Assembly: GCA_041287865.1 (NCBI GenBank)
Contig: JBGGMV010000012.1
Coordinates: 1 to 5,462, forward strand
From: JAPWJZ01 sp041287865
GTDB lineage: Bacteria > Pseudomonadota > Alphaproteobacteria > Micavibrionales > UBA2020
Length of the DNA: 5,462 bases
Direction of reading: 5' to 3'
Shown: in pieces, positions 1 through 4,065 of the stretch
Position numbering within the stretch: the stretch's first letter is position 1
Layout: every line of letters begins with the position of its first letter
Notes under the pieces: generated by a model
Told to the model about the DNA's origin: nothing
Databases searched by the model: none
What the model saw: only the letters and a program-made list of their open reading frames with translations
Program-made: the position numbers and the translations under genes

Positions 1-116
1 TAGATGGTGGTGATCTCCCCTGCGGCGAAGTTGAAATAGCGGCAGAGCTTGCCGCCATCCGGCACTTCGGAGGTGGCCAGCAGCGTATAATCGTCTTCCT
101 TGGTGTATCTGGTCAT
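1..116 (-). CDS. Unrecognised protein, N-terminal 38 residues only (gene runs off the left edge)
   Basis: An ATG at 114-116 (read on the minus strand) opens a frame that stays open to the window edge. It encodes a polar start, MTRYTKEDDYTLLATSEVPD, followed by GGKLCRYFNF and AAGEITTI. There is no signal peptide or membrane segment in the visible part, so it is probably cytoplasmic. A sigma70-like promoter lies just upstream (151-178), and a weak purine stretch (AAGG) precedes the start, so I believe it is a true gene start rather than a chance ORF. It follows the RHH regulator gene on the same strand with about 70 bases between, but it seems to have its own promoter. I do not recognise the family, and no function is proposed. 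Confidence 0.6.
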   Translation of the reverse strand, partial: MTRYTKEDDYTLLATSEVPDGGKLCRYFNFAAGEITTI

Positions 117-150
117 GGGAAGCCTTGTGATGCGGGTTTATATTTTCCAC

Positions 151-178
151 ATCATAGGACGCCGGATATATATGTCAA
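151..178 (-). promoter_or_regulatory. Sigma70-like promoter for the partial left-edge gene
   Basis: On the minus strand a perfect -35 TTGACA (173-178) is followed after 16 bases by TATGAT (151-156), one mismatch from TATAAT. Transcription would begin near 144, giving a leader of about 28 bases before the ATG at 116. The spacer contains TATATAT, which resembles the boxes in the divergent promoter region at 538-603. Control by the same regulator is possible but unproven. Confidence 0.55.
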
Positions 179-188
179 ACGCTAATTT

Positions 189-491
189 TCAGTCCTTATC
201 CAGCTCTTTTTGCAGCTTTTCCATCTGGTGGATCTTGTCCCGCAGCATCTCGCGCAGGGCGGATTTGAAATAGGGCTCGATATCGACATCCCCCTTGGGG
301 GCTTTGGAAACGACCTGATCATACAGCGTGCGCGTTTCTTCCGTCACGTTCAGGACGATGGAATGGCGGGAGTAATGATCATCAATCAAATCGCGGATCA
401 AACCGCTGACATTGACATTGTCGGCCGACATTTTCTGGTACTGGTCCTCGCGGATAACGAGGCTGATGCGGCGCGTATCTTGCTGGTCCAT
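189..491 (-). CDS. Ribbon-helix-helix (CopG/Arc-type) transcriptional regulator, 100 aa
   Basis: The N-terminus fits the ribbon-helix-helix fold. A beta-strand with alternating residues (RRISLVIRE, about 7-15) is followed by helix A (about 16-24), a turn at 25-28 and helix B (SGLIRDLIDDHY, 29-40). Proteins with this fold dimerise and insert the paired strand into the DNA major groove. Residues 41-100 form a second domain, probably for oligomerisation or partner binding, ending in a charged, coiled-coil-like helix (about 82-98). The start is firm: a strong Shine-Dalgarno (AGGGGAGA on the minus strand, about 499-506) lies upstream. The gene diverges from the BI-1 operon, and the region between holds repeated TATATAC boxes over its own -10 and -35, suggesting autorepression. 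Many RHH proteins are antitoxins, but no toxin-like gene is adjacent in the visible sequence, so I call it a stand-alone regulator. The fold is inferred from pattern, and the exact family is not identified. Confidence 0.8.
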   Translation of the reverse strand: MDQQDTRRISLVIREDQYQKMSADNVNVSGLIRDLIDDHYSRHSIVLNVTEETRTLYDQVVSKAPKGDVDIEPYFKSALREMLRDKIHQMEKLQKELDKD

Positions 492-535
492 GGCTCATTC
501 TCCCCTTTGCCCGAAGTGTATAACAATATCATGCT

Positions 536-564
536 TTTATATACTACGCAATAAAAGTATACAA
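536..564 (-). promoter_or_regulatory. Promoter of the RHH regulator gene
   Basis: On the minus strand TTGTAT (559-564) and TATAAA (536-541) are separated by 17 bases, a fair sigma70-like promoter with transcription starting near 529. The TATATAC box at 538-544 overlaps the -10, and the GTATAC palindrome at 557-562 overlaps the -35. This is the geometry expected for an autorepressed regulator. Confidence 0.5.
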
Positions 565-603
565 ATTATTAATGATTTATATACGAATATATACTAGTAT
601 ATA
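538..603. promoter_or_regulatory. Candidate operator array: TATATAC boxes and a 16-bp perfect palindrome
   Basis: TATATAC occurs at 538-544, 578-584 and 588-594, and inverted (GTATATA) at 597-603. The last two form a perfect palindrome, TATATACTAGTATATA (588-603). The boxes at 578 and 588 are exactly 10 bases apart, one helical turn, and the box at 538 is 40 bases from that at 578. A further GTATAC palindrome is at 557-562. RHH dimers typically bind cooperatively to such short repeats. The array covers the promoter elements on both sides, so the adjacent RHH protein is the obvious candidate ligand. The pattern is seen directly; the binding is inferred. The AT-richness of the region makes some recurrence expected by chance, but not the 16-bp palindrome or the 10-base phasing. 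Confidence 0.55.
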
Positions 604-605
604 AT
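576..605 (+). promoter_or_regulatory. Rightward promoter of the BI-1/DUF3592 operon
   Basis: A consensus TATAAT (600-605) is preceded after 18 bases by TTTATA (576-581), a 4/6 match to the -35. Transcription would start near 612, giving a leader of about 40 bases. The -10 overlaps the end of the 16-bp palindrome and the -35 overlaps the TATATAC box at 578-584, so operator occupancy would block this promoter. The weak -35 is the main uncertainty. Confidence 0.5.
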
Positions 606-652
606 TATATGGAAACTAAAGTGTGTAGGGTCTAGGCAGGGAGGGATAGAAA

Positions 653-1384
653 ATGTCGAAATATCTTCAATATCAACAGGCGATGGAACGCACGCTGGAG
701 GACAACGCCTTCATCGCCGGTGTCTACAGGCTTCTGGTGCTGTCACTGATCGCCGGCGCGGCCGGCGCCTGGGTCGGCCTGCAGACGGGCATCACCGCCC
801 AGTATTTCTGGCAGGTCATGGGCGCCAACGTCATCGCCCTGATCTTCGCCGCCATCGTGCAGAAAATCCGCGGCGTCAATTTTCTCGCGCTCTTCGCCTT
901 CGCCGGTATCTCGGGCCTGTCGCTCTCCATCCCGCTCGGCATGATGATCGCCAAGGGTTACGGCGAGGTAATCATTCCCGGCTTCGCGCTGACGGCCGGC
1001 CTCTTCACGCTGCTGTCTATATATGTACATCTCAAGGGATCGGATTTCAGCTGCATGGGCGGCTTCCTCTTCGCGGGCCTGTGCGTTGCGGTGGCGGGCT
1101 GGTGTTTCAACGCTTTCTTCCCCTTCGCGGTGCCGATGCAGGTGCTGGGCTGGAGCTGCCTCGGCGTGTTGCTCTTCGCGGGCTGGGTTTTGTTCGACAC
1201 CTCGGTGCTGATCAACCATCTGGGCCCCGACGATACGGTGCAGGGCGCGCTGTCGCTCTACCTCGATATCTTCAACATGCTGTTCAACCTGCTGCGCGCG
1301 GTGCTCGAAATGTTCGCAAACAGCTCGTCCGGCATGGACTGGGACTTCGGCTTTGATTTCTTCAGCTTCTTCGATTTCTTCTAA
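653..1384 (+). CDS. Bax inhibitor-1 (BI-1/TMBIM, YccA-like) family membrane protein, 243 aa
   Basis: This is an inner-membrane protein with about seven hydrophobic segments (roughly 24-42, 54-70, 77-98, 106-125, 134-152, 163-186, 197-220). The C-terminal hallmark ALSLYLDIFNMLFNLLR (199-215) is the BI-1 family signature. FDTS (181-184) and LYLDIFN (202-208) supply the two aspartates (D182, D205) equivalent to the buried pair that gates the pH-sensitive calcium leak in Bacillus YetJ. Bacterial relatives include YccA, which modulates FtsH proteolysis. The length matches the family. The start is supported by a strong Shine-Dalgarno (GGGAGGGA, 639-646). It is the first gene of an operon with two DUF3592-like genes and a further seven-TM protein. 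The tail is odd: after the last membrane segment it ends in a run of Asp, Gly, Trp, Ser and Phe (228-243, with eight Phe), unlike the short basic or Gly-rich ends usual in the family. The family call is secure; the exact activity (ion leak or protease modulation) is unknown here. Confidence 0.9.
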   Translation: MSKYLQYQQAMERTLEDNAFIAGVYRLLVLSLIAGAAGAWVGLQTGITAQYFWQVMGANVIALIFAAIVQKIRGVNFLALFAFAGISGLSLSIPLGMMIAKGYGEVIIPGFALTAGLFTLLSIYVHLKGSDFSCMGGFLFAGLCVAVAGWCFNAFFPFAVPMQVLGWSCLGVLLFAGWVLFDTSVLINHLGPDDTVQGALSLYLDIFNMLFNLLRAVLEMFANSSSGMDWDFGFDFFSFFDFF

Positions 1385-1407
1385 CACGCAGAACAGGAGA
1401 AAACGAC

Positions 1408-1872
1408 ATGATCAAGCATCCCGTTATCTTCCTCGTATCTTTCGCGCTGCTGCTCGCGGCGATCGGTTTCGCGGCCCAGCGGGTTATCTTCCTGCAAAGC
1501 GCAAGACGCATCGAGGGCAAAGTCATCAGCGTCACCGGCAAGGACAGCCGCTGCGGCGGCCGCCGCACGCGCTACAACTGCACGCGATTTGAAGCCAAGG
1601 TCGAATACACGCCACAGGAAACCGGCCGGACATACCAGATCGCGCTCGACGCCGGCACCACGCGCGGCCACTACATGCCCGTCGACCACGCCACACACAG
1701 GCAGGGGCAGGCCGTGAAGGTCGCCTATGCGCCCGACGCGCCCGACACCGCCTATGAAGACACCTTCTGGGGCATCTGGGGCACGCCGTTGCAAGTCATG
1801 TTCTATCAGCTGGTTGCCTTCTGGGCTTCCCTTGGCGAAAGCCGGGACCGGCGCGGTTACAGTTTCAGCTAG
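1408..1872 (+). CDS. DUF3592-like membrane-anchored protein, copy 1 (154 aa)
   Basis: An N-terminal hydrophobic helix (about 5-23) is followed by a beta-rich domain (about 35-115) and a second hydrophobic segment (about 126-142). The domain shows the DUF3592 pattern: GKVISV opening a strand, a FEAKVEYTP.ETG strand-turn, GQAVKVAY, then AP.TAYE leading to FWGIW. With two membrane segments the domain should face the periplasm. Cysteines C49 and C58, nine residues apart, could form a disulfide there. It follows the BI-1 gene by 23 bases with a Shine-Dalgarno (CAGGAG, 1394-1399) and precedes a paralogue by 13 bases, so it is co-transcribed. Hand alignment with the next gene gives roughly 45% identity, indicating an old tandem duplication. 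The family has no established biochemical function. The domain call is by pattern recognition and has not been searched. Confidence 0.75.
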   Translation: MIKHPVIFLVSFALLLAAIGFAAQRVIFLQSARRIEGKVISVTGKDSRCGGRRTRYNCTRFEAKVEYTPQETGRTYQIALDAGTTRGHYMPVDHATHRQGQAVKVAYAPDAPDTAYEDTFWGIWGTPLQVMFYQLVAFWASLGESRDRRGYSFS

Positions 1873-1885
1873 GGGAGGATTGAAA

Positions 1886-2347
1886 ATGATCCTGTATCGC
1901 GCGCTTTTCACCCTGTCGCTCCTGCTGCTGCTGTCGGTCGCCGGCGTGACTTTCCAGCGGGTCGCTTTTTTGTCGGATGCACGTGTTACGCAGGGAACAG
2001 TCACCCGCATCGTTACAAAGGACGCCAGCTGCGGCTTTATCAAGACCAGCCCCTGCAAGGCCTTCGAGGCGCAGGTGGAATTCACCCCCACCGAAACCGG
2101 CATGCCCGTGAAGCTTGGCATTCCCGCCGGCGACGCCGGCGAGGGAAAAACGATTGACAGCGCGACGCACAAGCCCGGGCAAGCCGTGAAGGTGGTCTAT
2201 GACCGCACAGCGCCCGCAACCGCTTACGAATACAGCTTCTGGGGCATATGGAACGCACCCGCCAAGCTGCTGGTCTACCAGTTGATCACGCTCTGGGCCT
2301 GCCTTGGCGGACGCCCCCAAGCACGCGACTACAGTTTCGGTTTTTAG
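1886..2347 (+). CDS. DUF3592-like membrane-anchored protein, copy 2 (153 aa)
   Basis: This is a tandem paralogue of the preceding gene with the same layout: membrane helix (about 5-22), extracytoplasmic beta domain (about 34-115), second hydrophobic segment (about 126-141). Shared blocks are QRV.FL..AR, KD..CG, FEA.VE.TP.ETG, ATH..GQAVKV.Y, AP.TAYE..FWGIW and YQL...WA.LG. The Cys pair is kept (C49, C57) with one residue less between. I chose the ATG at 1886 rather than the upstream in-frame ATG at 1727 because the longer form would overlap most of the previous gene's end in another frame. The shorter form also begins with a membrane helix aligned to copy 1 and is preceded by a strong Shine-Dalgarno (AGGGGAGG, 1871-1878) that overlaps the previous stop codon. 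Function is unknown. Two copies side by side may form a heterodimer or work in different conditions; this is inference. Confidence 0.75.
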   Translation: MILYRALFTLSLLLLLSVAGVTFQRVAFLSDARVTQGTVTRIVTKDASCGFIKTSPCKAFEAQVEFTPTETGMPVKLGIPAGDAGEGKTIDSATHKPGQAVKVVYDRTAPATAYEYSFWGIWNAPAKLLVYQLITLWACLGGRPQARDYSFGF

Positions 2348-2368
2348 GATTAAGACTACACACCACCA

Positions 2369-2402
2369 CCTCCTCCCCCGGCGTACCCCCCGGGGGAGGA
2401 GG
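2369..2402. repeat. GC-rich perfect hairpin (element 1), 13-bp stem, 8-base loop
   Basis: The left arm CCTCCTCCCCCGG (2369-2381) is perfectly complementary to the right arm CCGGGGGAGGAGG (2390-2402), with loop CGTACCCC. It is not followed by a T-tract on the plus strand, so it is a poor intrinsic terminator. It lies between two co-directional genes, just 21 bases before the next start codon. A structurally matching element (same 8-base loop ending in ACCCC or ACACCCC, similar right arm) lies after that next gene at 3158-3189. Possible roles are an RNA stability or processing element, attenuation, or a REP-like dispersed palindrome. Confidence 0.75.
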
Positions 2403-2423
2403 ACAGAAAGGAGGAAAGACGAA

Positions 2424-3119
2424 ATGGAGACCGATCGGAAAATGGTTAGGCAACGTGAACAGCAGGATAACGTTACCATACAATCCTACGTGCTGCTGGC
2501 GATATCCCTCGCCTTCACTATCGGCGGGCTTTTCCTGGGCAGGGCTTGGGAGCTGCACCTGTTTTTCACTCTTGGGATAGCCGCGTTGATTGCAGGCCTG
2601 ATTTTTTATTCCCTTATCAGCGAGTGGGGCAGTTTTTTCGATACGCTGTTGTTCTTCACGATCTGTCTCTTGATCGGCCTTTGCCTTTCGATTCCCGTGA
2701 ATTCTCCCTATGTATCCGCCGCCCACCGGGATTTATTTTTATACGGCGCCACGACGGTGCTGTCGATGAACATGGCCGCCAGCCTGGCGCTGGCGTTCTG
2801 CATGCCCCGGGCCGGGCAAGACGGCTCCTTCGCTGCAAATTTTTACGCGACATTTGCGGCGGTCTTCATCGCCGGGGTCCTGCTGTACCTGACAGGCGTC
2901 ATGACCAGCCCGCTTGTCCTCATAACGCTCGGAATATGCAGCCTGATCACCTCCGGCTATGTGCGCGCGAAGGCAGGGGACATGTGCAGTGACGGGATAT
3001 TCCAGCTGGCCTTCATGTACGTTTCCACCATCGGCATTCCCTTGCTCATCGCCATGTTTGCGGCGTTCGGCGTCGGGAAATGGGATTTCCTCGGCAGCCG
3101 CTACGGCCCGGGAGGATAA
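2424..3119 (+). CDS. Seven-TM membrane protein, possible diverged BI-1 relative (231 aa)
   Basis: This is a very hydrophobic protein with about seven segments (roughly 20-39, 45-64, 70-91, 104-126, 137-158, 161-178, 194-216) and a charged cytoplasmic N-terminus (1-18). Three features recall the BI-1 protein at the head of the operon: size, seven-segment layout and an N-terminal pattern of acidic/amide residues leading into TM1. Its last segment (GIFQLAFMYVSTIGIPLLIA, 191-210) can be laid against the BI-1 signature, but the conserved aspartates are absent, with Ala/Met/Tyr/Val in that stretch. The start at 2424 is preferred over the longer frame from 2304. It has an excellent Shine-Dalgarno (AAAGGAGGA, 2407-2415), whereas the longer form overlaps the previous gene and would encode an unlikely polar, proline-rich leader through the hairpin. 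The gene is flanked by two related hairpins. That it is a membrane protein is certain; the BI-1 relationship is a tentative inference. Confidence 0.7.
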   Translation: METDRKMVRQREQQDNVTIQSYVLLAISLAFTIGGLFLGRAWELHLFFTLGIAALIAGLIFYSLISEWGSFFDTLLFFTICLLIGLCLSIPVNSPYVSAAHRDLFLYGATTVLSMNMAASLALAFCMPRAGQDGSFAANFYATFAAVFIAGVLLYLTGVMTSPLVLITLGICSLITSGYVRAKAGDMCSDGIFQLAFMYVSTIGIPLLIAMFAAFGVGKWDFLGSRYGPGG

Positions 3120-3157
3120 TTAAGCTCCACAAATACTACGACCACACCCCCACCACA

Positions 3158-3197
3158 GGCCCCTTCCGGAACACCCCCCGGGAGGGGCCAACTTTTT
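3158..3197 (+). terminator. Hairpin element 2 with T-run; likely terminator after the rightward operon
   Basis: The left arm GGCCCCTTCCGG (3158-3169) pairs with CCGGGAGGGGCC (3178-3189), 12 pairs including one G-T, around an 8-base loop AACACCCC. Five T residues follow (3193-3197) after a short AAC gap, so it can act as an intrinsic terminator for the plus-strand operon ending at 3119. It sits between convergent genes: the minus-strand gene stops at 3197-3199, inside the T-run. On the minus strand the downstream sequence is G-rich, not T-rich, so termination in that direction is less convincing. It resembles element 1 at 2369-2402. Confidence 0.65.
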
Positions 3198-3646
3198 CAG
3201 GAGCGGCGCGGCAGGCGGAAGAAGACCAGCAGGCTGAAGGTGAGCCAGAGCGACGCCGCAATACCGGCGCGAATACCGATCATCGGGTCCGCAAAGCTCA
3301 CTTCTCCCACGCTATAGCGCAGGTCAAGCTGTTCGCCCGCCGGATGTTTTTTGGCGTCGAACAGGCAGCCGGAAAAGCGCTGCGATGATTTGTCGGGAGC
3401 CTGATAGGAAATTTCATGGCAGGAAAGCAGCGGCATCAAGGGCGCAATCGCCTTGTCGAGTTTCGGATTCCAGCCCGTCACCGCCGGCCCCTCTACCCTG
3501 CCCGTCACCACCCCGCCGTCTTGCGTCCACATGTAGGGCATGGCCTGCGTGAACAACCCCCAGGTCACGGCCAGCATCAACAGCAGCAGGCAGTAAAACC
3601 CCGCGCCGCGCCTGCGCCCCGCATGCAGGATGTCCTCGGGTTCCAT
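3197..3646 (-). CDS. DUF3592-like two-TM membrane protein (149 aa), third member in the window
   Basis: A short basic N-terminus (GRRR, 10-13) precedes a membrane helix (about 16-33), an extracytoplasmic domain (about 40-120), and a second helix (about 122-144) ending in a basic tail (RLPRRS). The domain has the DUF3592 rhythm: a GRVEGPAV strand, CHEISYQAPD, then GEQLDLRYSVGEVSFADP just before the second helix. The last block matches the family's 'G..V.V.Y.P..P..A' ending. Two cysteines, C76 and C94, flank the central hairpin, paralleling the Cys pairs in the two plus-strand copies. Its sequence is much more divergent than those are from each other. It is the last gene of a minus-strand operon: its ATG lies 2 bases after the previous stop codon, with a GAAGGG ribosome site inside the upstream gene, implying translational coupling. 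Family assignment is by pattern, and function is unknown. Confidence 0.65.
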   Translation of the reverse strand: MEPEDILHAGRRRGAGFYCLLLLMLAVTWGLFTQAMPYMWTQDGGVVTGRVEGPAVTGWNPKLDKAIAPLMPLLSCHEISYQAPDKSSQRFSGCLFDAKKHPAGEQLDLRYSVGEVSFADPMIGIRAGIAASLWLTFSLLVFFRLPRRS

Positions 3647-3648
3647 GC

Positions 3649-4065
3649 TTAACCCTTCGGCGCCATCTGTTTCGCGTGCAGCGACTGGTAGCGGAAGGAC
3701 ATTGCGTTATCGGATGACGCCAGCTTGACCGCCGAAGAAAGCCCCGCCACGGCATAGCCGATATTGGCAACGCCGTTGAAGGCATGTTTTTCCGTGCGCG
3801 GTTCGACCAGTTCCAGATACTCCAGCCGCTGTCCGTCTTTTTCCAGCGGCGCGGCCAGATGAACCCAGGTGATTTCCTTGCCGTTGAATTGCTCGCTCGT
3901 GACCGTGCCCAGCGCCTTCGCTGCTGTCACGTAATCGGCATAGGATTCCTGCGAAGCGAATTTGAAGCAGACATGGCTCAACTCCGCGCCGGCATGGGCC
4001 GCACGCCCTTCCGCCGCGTAAAGGTTAAAGGCGTCGGAGAATTGCTTGGCGATGGGCGCTGTCAC
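3649..4065 (-). CDS. YecM/VOC-fold-like protein with an apparently degraded metal site (138 aa)
   Basis: The order of motifs fits the YecM-type branch of the glyoxalase/VOC superfamily. SHVCFKF (30-36) carries the first metal-ligand-like His (H31), a helix SYADYVTAAKAL (41-52) follows, then NGKEITWVHL (61-70) and the strand RLEYLELVEP (80-89) with E85. The closing block GVANIGYAV (98-106) sits where relatives usually carry a His/Glu pair ('G.EH.EFV'). Here those positions are Asn/Gly/Tyr, so full metal binding is doubtful. No signal peptide or membrane segment is present, so it is cytoplasmic. The start codon is GTG (4063-4065) and overlaps the TGA of the upstream metallopeptidase gene (GTGA, 4 bases), with a GGGGAAGG ribosome site before it. 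Coupled translation with its neighbours suggests a shared role. The superfamily call is moderately sure and the function unknown. Confidence 0.6.
   Translation of the reverse strand: MTAPIAKQFSDAFNLYAAEGRAAHAGAELSHVCFKFASQESYADYVTAAKALGTVTSEQFNGKEITWVHLAAPLEKDGQRLEYLELVEPRTEKHAFNGVANIGYAVAGLSSAVKLASSDNAMSFRYQSLHAKQMAPKG

Noticed and set aside
189..652. Toxin-antitoxin system built around the RHH protein
   Set aside because: No toxin-like small ORF (ParE, RelE, MazF or PIN type) lies next to it in the visible sequence. The downstream partial gene has its own promoter and no toxin pattern in its first 38 residues.
753..770. GCCGGC-rich palindromic stretch in the BI-1 gene (and a similar one near 2126-2141)
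   Set aside because: Both fall inside coding sequence and follow from Ala-Gly codons in a GC-rich genome.
743..1387. Long minus-strand open frame (214 codons) opposite the BI-1 gene
   Set aside because: It is a Glu/Arg/His-rich antisense shadow of a clear BI-1 gene, with no ribosome site or family pattern.
1381..2172. Long minus-strand open frame (263 codons) opposite the DUF3592-like pair
   Set aside because: It spans two real plus-strand genes that are paralogous at protein level. The reverse frame has no coherent domain and no start signal.
1727..2347. Longer form of the second DUF3592-like protein starting at 1727
   Set aside because: The extra 53 residues overlap the previous gene and are Pro/Ser/Arg-rich. 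The ATG at 1886 has a strong ribosome site and aligns with the paralogue's start.
2369..2402. Hairpin read as an intrinsic terminator
   Set aside because: No T-tract follows on the plus strand, and the minus-strand flank is G-rich. It is kept only as a repeat or RNA structural element.
2304..3119. Longer form of the second seven-TM protein starting at 2304
   Set aside because: It would translate through the GC hairpin and overlap the upstream gene. The AAAGGAGGA site points to 2424.
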